Source of the DNA: Saprospiraceae bacterium
GTDB lineage: Bacteria > Bacteroidota > Bacteroidia > Chitinophagales > Saprospiraceae
DNA length: 20,330 bases
Assembly (NCBI GenBank): GCA_017995875.1
Contig: JAGOIB010000020.1
Coordinates: 1-20,330, forward strand
Direction: 5' to 3'
The notes below the pieces were generated by a model. The model had not been told where the DNA came from. It did no database searches and worked only from the letters and a program-made list of their open reading frames with translations. The position numbers were made by a program, and so were the translations under genes. This document shows positions 1 to 10,862 of this stretch, in pieces. Each line of letters begins with the position of its first letter. Position 1 is the stretch's first letter.

Positions 1-3000
1 CGCCATGGGCTTTCACAATATCGTAACTTAATGATAATCCGAGGCCGGTGCCTTGTCCTGTTGGCTTTGTGGTGAAGAAGGGTTGGAAGATTTTTTCCAG
101 TACGTGTGGAGGGATACCGGGGCCATTGTCGGAGACGGAGATTTCGATAAACCCATTTGCTCCGTCTGACCCCCTGCCCCCTGAAAGGGGGAGTTGATGT
201 TTTGTAATTACTGAAACACTGGGTTCATAATCTGGTCCCCCTTTCAGGGGGTAGGGGGTCTGGATGGTCTTTTGTTTTTCTGATACAGCGTAAAACGCAT
301 TCGTAATCAAATTCAAAATCACTCTTCCTATATCCTGCGGTATGACATTGACCAGCCCGATATTTGTATCAAAGTCGGTTTTCATGGTGGCATTGAATGT
401 CTTGTCTTTGGCGCGCAACCCATGATAGGCGAGACGTAAATATTCATCTGCAAGGGAATTGATGTCTGTTGGTTCCTTAGTGCCACTGCTGGCGCGACTA
501 TGTTGGAGCATGCCTTTGACGATGGAGTCAGCGCGCTTTCCGTGAAAGATTATTTTCTGTTCATTCTCTTTGATGTTGTGGGAAATGGATTTCACTTCGG
601 CCATATCGCCTTTCTCAATTTCCTGGTTCAATTCATCGATGAGTTCAGCGTTGACATCTGCGAAATTGTTGATGAAATTTAGTGGATTCTGAATCTCATG
701 CGCGATGCCGGCAGTCAGTTCACCGAGAGAGGCCATTTTTTCAGATTGGATCAGTTGCGCCTGCGTATTCTTTAATTCGTGATATGCTTTTTCAATTTCT
801 TTTGCTTGCGCCAGTTCATGTGCCCTGTTCCTTTCTCTTTCTGCTTTGATCACCTGGGCTTTTAGATAACGATGTACAGAAAATGATAGTCCAACAATGG
901 CGATGCCGCAGAGCATGTAGGCCCACCAGGTTTTCCACCATGGAGGAGAAATGATGATCGTGATATCTTTTTCTACCCAGGTGCCATACATCGTATTGGT
1001 AGAATTGATCCGTAGCTTGTAGGTTCCGGGCGGAATACTAAAATAATAGAGTTGGCCATTCGGATCGGTTCGTTGCCAATCCTTGTCATAATTTTCAAGT
1101 TTATAATAGTATTGTTTGGATTCATCGGGACTGAAATCAACAGATGTATATGTGATCGAGAAAGCATTCTGATCATGTGATAAGTGAATTTCTTTGGTGT
1201 TTTTCAGAAATGTCGACAATGGACTATTCGGACCGGGCTCTATCAGCCTGCCATTGATGTAAAAATGGTTGAAAGCTAATTGCTGCCGCCCTTTCGGTAT
1301 TCTAAATTTATTCGGATCGAAGGTGTAACTACCCGCCCATTCACCTACAAAGATTTTGCCATTACGCAGGAGGGTCGCTGATACATATGGATAATCCTCC
1401 GCGGTGAATCCATTTTGTTTACCATAGATTATATACTGATCTTTAGCTGGATTGATACGGATGATGCCAGATACGGAGAATATCCACAGATTATCTTCGT
1501 TGTCTATTATCATGGATTTCATTTCATTGATCGTCACAGGGACACCACCAACCGTATATAAGGCAAATGTGTCATTTAGTTTGTCGTATTTGTAAATGTT
1601 TTCTGAACCAACCCAGAGCTCCCCTTTGCTATCTTTTAGTATGGCTCCAACAGTCGTACCAGGCAGATATCTTTTACATTTTTTAGTCTGAACATTCATT
1701 CTGCTGATCCCCCTGGTGTCCCATGTGCCGATCCACAGCTCGTTATTATCCCCTTCTACAATTGCGGTTACAATGTCTCCGCTCAGGCTGGTGCTATCGG
1801 TATCACTTGATTTGAATCTTGTAAATGTTCCTTCTTCTTTATTCATCAAATGTATCCCTCCGCCATAGGTGCCAACCCAGAAATTGGATTGGCTGTCAGT
1901 ATAGAGTGCTGATACATCATTCCATGCAAGGCTGGTCGAATCATTTGCATCCGTGACATACCTGGTAAAGGTTTGCGTTTTATCGTCGAACCGGTTTAGT
2001 CCGGCAGGGGTTGAAATCCAGATGGTGCCTTCGGGATCTTTGTAGATTTTGCTTGGCCAGTTACTACTTATGCTTTTTGGGTTTGTTGGGTCATAACGGA
2101 AGGTTTTCATTGACCCTTTTGATAAATCTTTTCGGATGAGGCCATTGGCTGTTGTATACCATTGAACACCCTTGTCCTTGTCCAAAAGTGAAAAGCTTGT
2201 ATACCCAAAATCAGTATCCAGATTGACTTTTGTGATCAATAAGTCAACCTTGTACAAATTTGATTCCTGTGTACTGATCCATAGCCATCCACCTGTTGAG
2301 GCATACGCTACCCAACCACTTTCATCTTTGAAACCGGACCCGGTGGAATTGGCAGACGAATAGTGCGAGGAAACTTTTGTTTGAGGATTGTAACGAAGAA
2401 GGCCATTGGCAAGTGTTCCGATCCAAAGACACTGCTCTGCGTCTTCTGTTATAAAAGTGATGTGATCAGATTCGCTTTTCAGTGCAGGCCTGCATAGGTT
2501 TTCAGGATGCCTGGGGTCATGGGTATGTCGCGTAATAATTCCGGTAGTTCTATCGATGGAGTGTAAACCATCGCCCATAGTGCCTATCCATAGTATGCCA
2601 TGACTGTCTTCAAAGATGGCCCGCACCTTATTATTGATGAGACTGTTGTTATTTTTCGGATCATGAAGGTAGCGGGTAAAGGTTCCGGTATTCCTGTCAA
2701 ACCGGTTCAAGCCACCCAGTGCATTATTGTCCCAGACAAAGCCTGTTCCAACCCATAGTGTACCCTGGTGATCTTCGTACAAGGCCCTAACTTTATTGTA
2801 ACTTAAACTAGTAGGGTCTGTCGGATCATTATCAAATCTTTTGAATTTCCCTGTCGCCGGATCAAAAAGGTTCAGTCCCCGATTCGTACCTATCCAGATA
2901 TTCTTTTGGTGATCTACGAGGATGTTGCTGACTGTATCATTGCTTATGCTTGCAGGATCATTGGGATCATGCCGGAAATGCGTGAATGTCTTCGTAGCCG

Positions 3001-3343
3001 GATCAAACCTATCCATCCCAAATCCAAAGAAACCAATCCAGATGATTCCATTCGAATCTGCACAAATCCATTCGGGGTAGTATCCTCCCAGTGTGTTGGT
3101 GTCCCTGGGATTGTGTTGATACCGAATCATCCTGTTTCCATCGTACTGGGTGATACACCTGTTGGTCTGGTCCGAAAACCACATCGCGCCATCCCGGTCC
3201 TGGGTAATACTATTAATCTTGCCCAGGAAGATGCCGTTCATGCCGTTGATCAGGTTGAATTTTATTTCCTGTGTCTGTGCAGCGCTATATCCTGTTACGA
3301 ACAGGAGGCAAACAAACAGGTATCTTAACAACTGTTTAATCAT
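1..3343 (-). CDS. Two-component regulator propeller sensor histidine kinase, 3' end cut by window
   Basis: A membrane sensor kinase with a periplasmic propeller that should sense an extracellular signal and autophosphorylate on histidine in the cytoplasm. The ATG at 3341-3343 opens a frame of 1114 codons reaching the window edge without a stop. It starts with a signal peptide ([20 protein letters not shown]). Residues ~30-680 hold many regulator-propeller blades with motifs such as [13 protein letters not shown] and LWVGT. A Y_Y_Y domain lies at ~728-800, then [10 protein letters not shown] and one membrane helix (~804-826), a short coiled coil, the HisKA box (HEIQNPLNF, His882), the N box (NLITNAFYA), DNGPGIP and GTGLGLSLS. 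About 20 C-terminal residues are missing compared with its paralogues. The HATPase carries the palindromic element at 169-259. There is no receiver or AraC domain up to the cut, so it is not a classical hybrid HTCS regulator. The start follows a 133-bp gap, so it may have its own promoter, but none is recognisable. Confidence 0.93.
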   Translation of the reverse strand, partial: MIKQLLRYLFVCLLFVTGYSAAQTQEIKFNLINGMNGIFLGKINSITQDRDGAMWFSDQTNRCITQYDGNRMIRYQHNPRDTNTLGGYYPEWICADSNGIIWIGFFGFGMDRFDPATKTFTHFRHDPNDPASISNDTVSNILVDHQKNIWIGTNRGLNLFDPATGKFKRFDNDPTDPTSLSYNKVRALYEDHQGTLWVGTGFVWDNNALGGLNRFDRNTGTFTRYLHDPKNNNSLINNKVRAIFEDSHGILWIGTMGDGLHSIDRTTGIITRHTHDPRHPENLCRPALKSESDHITFITEDAEQCLWIGTLANGLLRYNPQTKVSSHYSSANSTGSGFKDESGWVAYASTGGWLWISTQESNLYKVDLLITKVNLDTDFGYTSFSLLDKDKGVQWYTTANGLIRKDLSKGSMKTFRYDPTNPKSISSNWPSKIYKDPEGTIWISTPAGLNRFDDKTQTFTRYVTDANDSTSLAWNDVSALYTDSQSNFWVGTYGGGIHLMNKEEGTFTRFKSSDTDSTSLSGDIVTAIVEGDNNELWIGTWDTRGISRMNVQTKKCKRYLPGTTVGAILKDSKGELWVGSENIYKYDKLNDTFALYTVGGVPVTINEMKSMIIDNEDNLWIFSVSGIIRINPAKDQYIIYGKQNGFTAEDYPYVSATLLRNGKIFVGEWAGSYTFDPNKFRIPKGRQQLAFNHFYINGRLIEPGPNSPLSTFLKNTKEIHLSHDQNAFSITYTSVDFSPDESKQYYYKLENYDKDWQRTDPNGQLYYFSIPPGTYKLRINSTNTMYGTWVEKDITIIISPPWWKTWWAYMLCGIAIVGLSFSVHRYLKAQVIKAERERNRAHELAQAKEIEKAYHELKNTQAQLIQSEKMASLGELTAGIAHEIQNPLNFINNFADVNAELIDELNQEIEKGDMAEVKSISHNIKENEQKIIFHGKRADSIVKGMLQHSRASSGTKEPTDINSLADEYLRLAYHGLRAKDKTFNATMKTDFDTNIGLVNVIPQDIGRVILNLITNAFYAVSEKQKTIQTPYPLKGGPDYEPSVSVITKHQLPLSGGRGSDGANGFIEISVSDNGPGIPPHVLEKIFQPFFTTKPTGQGTGLGLSLSYDIVKAHG
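169..259 (-). repeat. In-frame 91-bp inverted-repeat element in the first kinase
   Basis: Two 24-bp arms (169-192 and 236-259) are reverse complements at 23 of 24 positions and are separated by 43 bp. Each arm also contains a small hairpin of its own (CCCCCTGAAAGGGGG). Read on the coding strand, the first arm gives TPYPLKGG and the second gives PLSGGRG. They flank the beta strand [10 protein letters not shown] between the N box and the G1 box of the HATPase domain. Confidence 0.9.
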
Positions 3344-3349
3344 GAACGG

Positions 3350-3412
3350 GGAGATAGTTTCGCACGGAGAACACAGATTAAAACTGATTTATGGATTACG
3401 CTGATTTCACCC
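3350..3412. repeat. Degenerate 'cacggag/ggatta' intergenic repeat
   Basis: The gap upstream of the first kinase contains loosely repeated words (cgcacggagaacacag, atggattacgctgatttcac) related to the repeats near 10929-11018 and 14953-14989. Its first 20 bases (3350-3369) are identical to 10929-10948. The rest of the gap (3413-3476) is AT-rich, with no clear promoter or terminator. Confidence 0.6.
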
Positions 3413-3476
3413 ATAAGGGGATTTATTTATTTTATACGTTAATTTATATAGTCTTTTAATTTATTTAAAAAGTGAT

Positions 3477-5600
3477 TCATGTAACAGGTAATCGAATCAT
3501 AAACGTTGTTCCTTCTCCTTCCTTTGTTTCAACCGTGAGTTCGCCGCCATGGGCTTTCACAATATCGTAACTTAATGACAAACCGAGGCCGGTGCCTTGT
3601 CCTGTGGGCTTTGTGGTGAAGAAAGGTTGGAAGATTTTGTCGAGGATGTGTTGAGGGATGCCGGGGCCGTTGTCGGAGACAGAGATTTCGATAAACCCAT
3701 TTGCTCCGTCTGACCCCCTGCCCCCTGAAAGGGGGAGTTGATGTTTTGTAATTACTGAAACACTGGGTTCATAATCTGGCCCCCCTTTCAGGGGGTAGGG
3801 GGTCTGGATGGTCTTTTGTTTTTCTGATACAGCGTAAAACGCATTCGTAATCAAATTCAAAATCACTCTCCCGATATCCTGCGGAATGATGTCAATCATA
3901 CCAATACTTTTATCAAAATCCGTTTTCATGGTTGCATTAAACGATTTATCCTTTGCGCGCAAGCCGTGATAAGCCAGACGCAGATATTCGTCCGCGAGTG
4001 CATTGATGTCGGTTGGTTCTTTGACACCGCTACTGGTGCGGCTGTGCTGTAGCATGCCTTTGACAATAGCATCCGCGCGTTTGCCGTGATGATTTATTTT
4101 TTGTTCGTTGTCTGCGATATCATTGGCGATGGCAATAGCTTCTTCGGTATTTCCGGTTTGCAATTCCTGCTTCATTTCTTCAATCAATTCAGTATTGACT
4201 TCAGAAAAGTTGTTGACAAAGTTGAGTGGGTTTTGTATTTCATGGGCTATGCCCGCTGTGAGTTCTCCTAGCGAAGCCATTTTTTCAGATTGGATGAGCT
4301 GGGATTGCGTTGATTTTAATTCAGAAAGGGTGGATTGAAGTTCTTCTTTCTGTATCTTCAATATGAGATTTGCTTTGTGGCGATTACGGTTGTTGCGGTA
4401 CAACAGAAATGCGATGAGCATGAAAACAACAAGACCGGCGAGCATGGCATAGGTCCTGATCTTAGTTTGATAAAGCACTTTTTCCTGTTCGATATGTTGC
4501 AGGCGCAGTTGTTCATTAAGTGACAGGTTTTGAAAGTCAGCCAGATTCTTAATTTTTATTCTGGATAAACTGTCTTTGGTGGTGAGGGCAAGTCCCTGGT
4601 ATTTAAAAGCACTATCAAGACGATTGGCTATTGTATACCCGATAGCTACTTGTTCATACGCAGTTCCCATATTGATTTCCTGTGCGGCAGTGGATGTTAC
4701 GGCTCCAATGGTTTTTAGCTTTTTCAGATTTTCCAGTGCGTAACCTAAAACGGAATCTTTGTTTCCTTCCAGGAGATGATATTGTATCAACCGGTCATAA
4801 CAAATGACTGACGTTGCCAGGTTTTGTTGTTGAAGTGCAGATTGTAAGGCTTTGTGATAAAAGTCCAGTGCTGATTTCATCTCTCCCTTTTTGAAGTAGA
4901 CATCACCCATCACGAACCAGATATATCCATAATATCTCTTGATACTGGCTTCCATGGCATAATGCTCAGCTTCTTTGGCAAAATACATCGCTGAGTCTGG
5001 TTGATTAAGTGTCAGGTAACTGCTGCCGAGTACCATATCGCCTACTACAACGCGAAATTGATTATTGATCTCCAAGGCAATTCGTCTGCCTTCCTTGAGA
5101 TAGTGGAGCTGTTTGTCAACATTATGGGTTTGCAGCATCAGATGACCAAACATGTGATTGATCATGGAAAGTGTCATCAAGCGGTTTTTACCTGGCGATG
5201 GAAAATTATTGAGTTGCCAGGATTCCTTATTGTCATTCCGCGGATCTTCTGCAATTGTATAACCTTGCAGGAGGCAATCAAGGGCTTCTCCAAATCGTCC
5301 CAGGTAGATCAATTGATAGCCTTTTACCCCCAGATCGAAGGCTTGTGGAATGATCTTTTTATTCTTTGTAGAAAGCAATAGCCTTTGGTTCGCGTAGTGT
5401 AAGGCTGAATCCCTGTTTCTTTCTTCATAATAGGTATACAGCAACCTGCAAGCCTGATAGCGGATAGAATCATTATTTGCACCAGCCAGGACTTCCCTCA
5501 AACTATCCGGCACATTTTGTTGCCCTGAGGTCGCTGGAGCCTGTGCCATTCCAAAGAATGGAAACAGTAGAAAGAACAATATTTTCAGGCCTGCCTTCAT
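3477..5600 (-). CDS. TPR-sensor membrane histidine kinase
   Basis: A sensor histidine kinase with a predicted periplasmic helical-repeat (TPR-like) input half. The ATG at 5598-5600 gives 707 residues; a TTG one codon earlier is possible but less likely. A signal peptide ([20 protein letters not shown]) is followed by TPR-like helices at ~45-345 (for example [21 protein letters not shown]), a membrane helix at ~383-401, a coiled-coil linker, HisKA with His453 in HEIQNPLNF, the N box (NLITNAFYA), DNGPGIP and GTGLGLSLS, ending at a typical FMIRLPVT tail. The start lies 3 nt after the stop of the upstream kinase (5604), so the two are very likely cotranscribed and perhaps translationally coupled. 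The HATPase carries the palindromic element at 3713-3803. The signal sensed and the partner regulator are unknown. Confidence 0.94.
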   Translation of the reverse strand: MKAGLKILFFLLFPFFGMAQAPATSGQQNVPDSLREVLAGANNDSIRYQACRLLYTYYEERNRDSALHYANQRLLLSTKNKKIIPQAFDLGVKGYQLIYLGRFGEALDCLLQGYTIAEDPRNDNKESWQLNNFPSPGKNRLMTLSMINHMFGHLMLQTHNVDKQLHYLKEGRRIALEINNQFRVVVGDMVLGSSYLTLNQPDSAMYFAKEAEHYAMEASIKRYYGYIWFVMGDVYFKKGEMKSALDFYHKALQSALQQQNLATSVICYDRLIQYHLLEGNKDSVLGYALENLKKLKTIGAVTSTAAQEINMGTAYEQVAIGYTIANRLDSAFKYQGLALTTKDSLSRIKIKNLADFQNLSLNEQLRLQHIEQEKVLYQTKIRTYAMLAGLVVFMLIAFLLYRNNRNRHKANLILKIQKEELQSTLSELKSTQSQLIQSEKMASLGELTAGIAHEIQNPLNFVNNFSEVNTELIEEMKQELQTGNTEEAIAIANDIADNEQKINHHGKRADAIVKGMLQHSRTSSGVKEPTDINALADEYLRLAYHGLRAKDKSFNATMKTDFDKSIGMIDIIPQDIGRVILNLITNAFYAVSEKQKTIQTPYPLKGGPDYEPSVSVITKHQLPLSGGRGSDGANGFIEISVSDNGPGIPQHILDKIFQPFFTTKPTGQGTGLGLSLSYDIVKAHGGELTVETKEGEGTTFMIRLPVT
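3713..3803 (-). repeat. In-frame 91-bp inverted-repeat element in the TPR kinase
   Basis: The arms at 3713-3736 and 3780-3803 match as reverse complements at 22 of 24 positions and are 43 bp apart. The translated arms are TPYPLKGG and PLSGGRG. The element differs from the copy at 169-259 at one base only (C at 3780 against T at 236). Confidence 0.9.
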
Positions 5601-5603
5601 CAA

Positions 5604-8600
5604 TCAGGATTTGATTGGTAATTGAATGACAAACGTTGTTCCTTCACCTTCTTTTGTTTCCAAAAGCAATTCGCCGCCGTGCGCCTTCACAATGTCGTAA
5701 CTTAATGATAAACCGAGGCCGGTGCCTTGTCCGGTGGGCTTGGTGGTGAAGAAGGGTTGGAAAATTTTATCCATGATGGATGGAGGGATACCATTTCCAT
5801 TGTCTTTTATGGAAAGCATTATCCGGTCATCAGTTTTCTTTGTGGTTACGGTAACGATAGGTTCGTAACCTTCCATTTGTTGTTTCTTCTTTTCGTTAAC
5901 AGCATAGAATGCATTCGTAATCAGATTCAAAATCACCCTTCCTATGTCCTGTGGTATAATATCGATCTTCCCAATGCTCTCGTCAATATCTGTTTTCATG
6001 ATTGCATTAAACGATTTGTCTTTCGCTCGCAAGCCATGATAGGCGAGACGGAGGTATTCATCTGCTAATGCATTGATATCTGTTGGCTCTTTAACGCCAC
6101 TGCTGGTGCGGCTGTGTTGGAGCATGCCTTTGACAATTGCATCGGCGCGTTTGCCGTGATGATTTATTTTTTGTTCGTTGTCGAAGATGTCATTGGCGAT
6201 CGCAATGGCCTCTTCTGTATTTCCTGAAGCAAGCTCAGCTTTCATTTCCTCAATCAATTCGGTATTGACGTCTGAAAAGTTGTTGACGAAGTTTAAAGGA
6301 TTTTGAATCTCATGCGCGATGCCTGCAGTGAGTTCGCCGAGGGAGGCCATTTTTTCGGATTGGATGAGTTGTGCCTGGGCTGCTTTTAATTCAGCCAATG
6401 CCATTTCGGTACGCGCTTTTTCTTCCTTTAATCGTAAGAGATCCAGGTTTGCCTGGTAAGCAAGTTTTTCAGCTTGCTTTAAGTCATTAAAGCGTGTGTA
6501 GGTGAGGTTAAATACGGCAGCAAAACGCTCCAGCAGTTTTGTTGTCTCTTCAGGTTGATCATCAGGAGCGGCAATACCAATATATCCCTGGGAGAAATAG
6601 GCAATTGTTTGAACTCTCCGGGGTGGAATTTGTGCGCTTTTGAAAGGTACGCCAACCTCTTCTCTCAGATAATCGAAGTAGGCACTAAGTTCATCACCTT
6701 CCATACTGAACGATATAGAAGCGAGTTGGTCAGCCCAGCCATTATACATTTTCCGGATCGTGCTGTTCTTTTCTATCTGTGCTGTATATACAGAGCAATC
6801 TTTGCCACCATCTTCGTTAGTCAGATAAAAATGCACGTCTCTATGGTCGTTTTCGATGATGGCTATGTAGAGACGACTGGGTGCAATACCAAGTTTTACG
6901 AGTTCGTATAGTACGACAGATGCTGTCTCTGCAAGTTCGTCACATGATTGCATTGCCATAGTCCTGCTTCGTACCCGTTCAAGACCAGCTTCAATCTTCG
7001 CTTCCCTGGTTTGCGCTTCTGATTTTTGCAGATCAAGAAATCTTGTATAGGTCTGATCAAAAACGGTTGCAAACCGTTTGAAAATATCATGGGCATCCGG
7101 AACCGGTTCATACGTAATGAAAAGAAGGAAGCCGTGGGAAAAATAAGCTGCATGAAAAATCTGAAATGTTGGCAATGGAAATCCGGCTTCAATGATCTTG
7201 TTAAGGACTTCACCTACACCTGGCAATGTTCGCATGTAGGTATAATGCGCCGCAAGAGCTTCTCCGCCTACTTCTTCTACATGCAGAGATTCACCACGCT
7301 GATATGCATCTAAAAAGTGGATAAATGAAGGGTCTTCCGTAAGTGGAGCTTTGAAAGGAAGTTGGATAACCCCTTCACTACTCATCCACAACGTTATGGC
7401 TTTTTTATCAGTATCCCATAGCGTGTACCCTGCACTCCACGCGGGCATGCCTAAAGCCTGTAATTGCTGAAAGAGCAAATTGGCTGCTTCAGGTAATTCA
7501 GTACTTTTTTGCATGGCCATCGTACGGCTACGGACTTTTTCCAATGCAGCTTCAATCCTGGCTTCTCTCGCTTGTGCTTCCGCTTCTTTGAGATCCATAT
7601 AGCGGCGATGAGTCAGGCTCAATACTGTAGTAAACCTCCTGAAAATCTGGAGAATACTTTCATCCATTGCTGTATCAAACCATGCGAATACACCGCCTTC
7701 CTTAAAGAAGAAATAATAACCAAATTGCGTTTCGTCCTGGGCAAAGGTTGTAACATCAACCTGGGGATTCATGACATTGTAATAGTCCAGTATTTCTTTG
7801 CCACGGAGCACAGGATGATATTCCTCCTGTTTTACCCAATGTTCAAATATGTTATCCAAAACAGGATGTCCTGTGAGTTTAAGGATTCCCGATACTTTCT
7901 TCGTTTCATTTCCATGTGTGGCTGTTGTAGCAATCATCGCCGCTGTCCTTGTCTCCACATCATTTATACCAACACCACAGCGGTGTGGCGTTACGCCAAG
8001 TCCTTTTAATTCTGTAAAAAAGGTATCAATGGTATAGGCCAGGTCATCAGAGCTATGCATTGCCATTGCCTGAGCTCGTACTCTTTCAAGGGAAGCTTCT
8101 ATCCGGGCTTCTTTTGATTGTGCTTCTGCCTTTTGTAAATCAAGAAAGCGTGTGTACGTTTGTTGGAATACTTTTCCAAAACGCATCAGTACAGCATTCT
8201 CCTCATCCGTATACGGAATGCCTTGAAAATTTTCAATGTACAGGCCGACATTGTCTAACAGTACAGTTGAAATAGCAAGACCTGGTTTGTCAAGAATAGA
8301 TTTCTTTGATTCATCAGGCAATGATGGAATCAGTACAAAAAGGTCCCGGTAAAATTTGTTTTTTTCTTCAAAGGCCAATAGATTGGCAAAGGAATCATTT
8401 CCTTTTTCTTTAGCTTCAACAAAGCTGTTCCAATGCGGGGAATCAAAGTATGGAATGGTTATTTCAAAAGGACTCGCATACTTGTCTGCCAGCCAAATAT
8501 GCATATCATCCCTGGCCTTATAATCCATAATAAATCCTGTATGCTCTATCAGGATATGCAGATGATTGAATTGTTGATAGACCACCTGGATAACCTCCCG

Positions 8601-10853
8601 GAGCTCTTCGCTTTTTTGCATACCCATTGTCCTGCTTCGAATCCTTTCCAATGCAGCCTCAATTTGTGCTTCCTTTGTCTGGGCTTCTGATTTTTGTAAA
8701 TCCAGAAATCGTGTATAGGTCTGATCAAATACACCGGCGAATCTTTCCAGTAACTGTGTGGTTTCCTTCGGTCGGGGCTCAGACGAAGAAAAAGAAATAT
8801 GTCCCTTGGAGAAAAAAGCACAAGTGATCACTCTGCGTCCTTTGGTATCTGTGCTGCTGACCTTAACTCCGCTGATTGCATTTCTGAATGTAACCCAGTC
8901 CTCCAGTTCTTTTCCTGAGAGATCAATCACCAGCGATTTTTGTTGTCCTTTCCAGGCAGTAAACATTTTATAAATGAGCGTAGGCTCATCGATGCTGGCA
9001 TTAAATCCGCGATTAACCTGTAACCCGCCACCTGCCCAATCTGTTACACGGAATTCTATATAACCTTCCTCTTCATGTACAATGCCGATTGTAATTTGAA
9101 GAGGGGACTCACCTAATGCTGTAAACTGTTGAAAAAGTATGTAAGCTGTTTCGGACAACTCATCACTACGCTGCATAGCCATAGTTCTGGCACGCACCCT
9201 TTCCAGAGCTAGTTCAATCTGGGCCTCCCTTGCCTGGGCTTCTGCCAATTGCATATCAAGGAAGCGGCGATAGATCTGTCCAAATACAGTTGCAAATCGC
9301 TGGATCAATTTGCATTCACTTTCTGTCAGTGTCCTGTCGGTAATCACATTGAGCGAACCTTCAGGAAAGAAGAAAATATTGAAAGACTCCGTGGGATTAA
9401 ATTCGGTTTTTTCAGGATAGGAGAGTAGCGCAGACATTTTCCAATAGTATGCTTTAATCTCATCACCATGCATGGTATAGGTAAGCCAGGGTTCTTTTCT
9501 TTTCCATGCTGTATAATAGGCGTCAAAAAAAGGATGCGCCTTCCTGGGAACTTCACCAAGTATTTTTATTTCATTTTTTTCGATTAGTTGCGAAGACCAG
9601 ACTACGATTGTTTCTTTCTCACTGTCTACCGTACCAACGCCTGTGCGGATAGCTTCAATCCCCAATTTGTGCAATTCACTAAAAAGCACATTGGAGGCTT
9701 CTACCAACTCCTCACTTTTCTGCATAGCCATTGAACGGGCGCGGACTCTTTCCAGAGAAGCTTCTATTTGTGCTTCCCTGGCTTGCGCTTCCGCTTGTTC
9801 AATATCCCTGAAACGCTGGTAGGCCAGGGTAAAAACATTACGGAACCTTTGAAAGAGGGCTATTTGGTTTTCGGCCAATAGGGTATAAGTGGAAAGTCCC
9901 AGGCCACCCTGTCCGATGGAATAAAAATAGAAGTGTACTTGATTGGCTTCATCAAGGATCGGATCTGAAAACTGGTGGTCATCCTTTCGATATTGCTTCC
10001 ATTCCTCGAGGGCAATCCCTGTAAAGGAATGTGAGAAGAATGCATCCTGAGATTGTTGCATCCGGCTAATCATTGCCTGCACATTCGGATGTTTACCAAT
10101 TTCAACATCCTCAATAATTCTCTTATCGTATTGCGGAAAGTACTGGTAGTTCATGTAGTGACCATCCTCACGTCCCTCAACAATCGCAGTTTGCACATTC
10201 CGGATTTCACCGATGCCAAGGATCTTCAGTTGATCAGATATCATTTGGCAGACTTCGAGCATGTCATCGGGTTCGTGCATGCCCATGGCAACTGCCCTAA
10301 CCCTTTCCAGAGAGGATTCAATTTCGAGTTCCCGGTTTTTTTGATTCAGTTCTTTTGTTCGCTGATAAACTTCTCTTTCCAGTTCGCGATTGATCTTTAT
10401 AGTCTCCGCATTGGTGATGTAGTTTTGCCCAGATAAGCGGAAATCGGGAACAGAGCCATGTACGTGAACAATCCACCACTTTCCATCTGTTTTTTTCAGG
10501 ACGATGGTATTCCGGATGAGCGTCTTTTCCTCTTTTCCATTGATCATCTGGGCCCATTCAGTTTCATTTTCTACCCAGCCGATATCCTCGATGACAGACG
10601 CCCGTTCCCACAAAATGGTCAACTTAAATTTTTCAGGATATTGTTCAACACCTTTTTTATTGATAGCATAATAGGCTGCCTTGCCGGATGCTTTTTCATC
10701 CAGGCCGGTGCCGATAAATGTAATGGTGTCTGCACATTGCAAGAATCGTTTTTCAATGTCCCTGTCTGCCAGCGCTTGCCAGAAGGTATTGGTGATGAGC
10801 AATAATTCTGCTTTTACAGACTCCATATTCTCCTCATTTTCTTTTGCCTTCAT
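5604..10853 (-). CDS. Giant cytosolic histidine kinase with NTF2-like domain and seven tandem sensor modules
   Basis: A 1749-residue protein with no signal peptide or membrane helix, so it is predicted to be cytosolic. Residues ~10-140 resemble an NTF2/SnoaL-like fold (FWQALADRD, DGKWWIVHVHGS), followed by a coiled coil (~150-180). Seven modules then repeat every ~185 residues, beginning near 178, 363, 547, 731, 918, 1100 and 1287. Each opens with a helix like LERVRARTMAMQKSEEL, continues with a divergent alpha/beta sensor region, and closes with a helix like RFATVFDQTYTRFLDLQ that runs into the next module. The kinase core has His1514 in HEIQNPLNF, the N box at ~1643-1651, DNGNGIP and GTGLGLSLS. 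Unlike its four paralogues here it lacks the palindromic insert. An internal ATG at codon 10 (10826) has an AGGAG five bases upstream and is an alternative start. It is followed 3 nt later by the TPR kinase. The ligands of the modules are not recognisable. Confidence 0.93.
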   Translation of the reverse strand: MKAKENEENMESVKAELLLITNTFWQALADRDIEKRFLQCADTITFIGTGLDEKASGKAAYYAINKKGVEQYPEKFKLTILWERASVIEDIGWVENETEWAQMINGKEEKTLIRNTIVLKKTDGKWWIVHVHGSVPDFRLSGQNYITNAETIKINRELEREVYQRTKELNQKNRELEIESSLERVRAVAMGMHEPDDMLEVCQMISDQLKILGIGEIRNVQTAIVEGREDGHYMNYQYFPQYDKRIIEDVEIGKHPNVQAMISRMQQSQDAFFSHSFTGIALEEWKQYRKDDHQFSDPILDEANQVHFYFYSIGQGGLGLSTYTLLAENQIALFQRFRNVFTLAYQRFRDIEQAEAQAREAQIEASLERVRARSMAMQKSEELVEASNVLFSELHKLGIEAIRTGVGTVDSEKETIVVWSSQLIEKNEIKILGEVPRKAHPFFDAYYTAWKRKEPWLTYTMHGDEIKAYYWKMSALLSYPEKTEFNPTESFNIFFFPEGSLNVITDRTLTESECKLIQRFATVFGQIYRRFLDMQLAEAQAREAQIELALERVRARTMAMQRSDELSETAYILFQQFTALGESPLQITIGIVHEEEGYIEFRVTDWAGGGLQVNRGFNASIDEPTLIYKMFTAWKGQQKSLVIDLSGKELEDWVTFRNAISGVKVSSTDTKGRRVITCAFFSKGHISFSSSEPRPKETTQLLERFAGVFDQTYTRFLDLQKSEAQTKEAQIEAALERIRSRTMGMQKSEELREVIQVVYQQFNHLHILIEHTGFIMDYKARDDMHIWLADKYASPFEITIPYFDSPHWNSFVEAKEKGNDSFANLLAFEEKNKFYRDLFVLIPSLPDESKKSILDKPGLAISTVLLDNVGLYIENFQGIPYTDEENAVLMRFGKVFQQTYTRFLDLQKAEAQSKEARIEASLERVRAQAMAMHSSDDLAYTIDTFFTELKGLGVTPHRCGVGINDVETRTAAMIATTATHGNETKKVSGILKLTGHPVLDNIFEHWVKQEEYHPVLRGKEILDYYNVMNPQVDVTTFAQDETQFGYYFFFKEGGVFAWFDTAMDESILQIFRRFTTVLSLTHRRYMDLKEAEAQAREARIEAALEKVRSRTMAMQKSTELPEAANLLFQQLQALGMPAWSAGYTLWDTDKKAITLWMSSEGVIQLPFKAPLTEDPSFIHFLDAYQRGESLHVEEVGGEALAAHYTYMRTLPGVGEVLNKIIEAGFPLPTFQIFHAAYFSHGFLLFITYEPVPDAHDIFKRFATVFDQTYTRFLDLQKSEAQTREAKIEAGLERVRSRTMAMQSCDELAETASVVLYELVKLGIAPSRLYIAIIENDHRDVHFYLTNEDGGKDCSVYTAQIEKNSTIRKMYNGWADQLASISFSMEGDELSAYFDYLREEVGVPFKSAQIPPRRVQTIAYFSQGYIGIAAPDDQPEETTKLLERFAAVFNLTYTRFNDLKQAEKLAYQANLDLLRLKEEKARTEMALAELKAAQAQLIQSEKMASLGELTAGIAHEIQNPLNFVNNFSDVNTELIEEMKAELASGNTEEAIAIANDIFDNEQKINHHGKRADAIVKGMLQHSRTSSGVKEPTDINALADEYLRLAYHGLRAKDKSFNAIMKTDIDESIGKIDIIPQDIGRVILNLITNAFYAVNEKKKQQMEGYEPIVTVTTKKTDDRIMLSIKDNGNGIPPSIMDKIFQPFFTTKPTGQGTGLGLSLSYDIVKAHGGELLLETKEGEGTTFVIQLPIKS

Positions 10854-10862
10854 CAGAATGAA

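Noticed and set aside
169..259. G-quadruplex in the palindromic element
   Set aside because: Each arm offers only two adjacent long G-runs on a given strand, with other runs far away; pairing of the arms is the stronger explanation.
2906..3328. Plus-strand open frame of 140 codons
   Set aside because: It lies entirely antisense to the propeller kinase, whose minus-strand frame has clear domain motifs throughout.
7509..8009. Plus-strand open frame of 166 codons
   Set aside because: It is antisense to the seven-module kinase, and its length follows from the coding bias of the real gene on the other strand.
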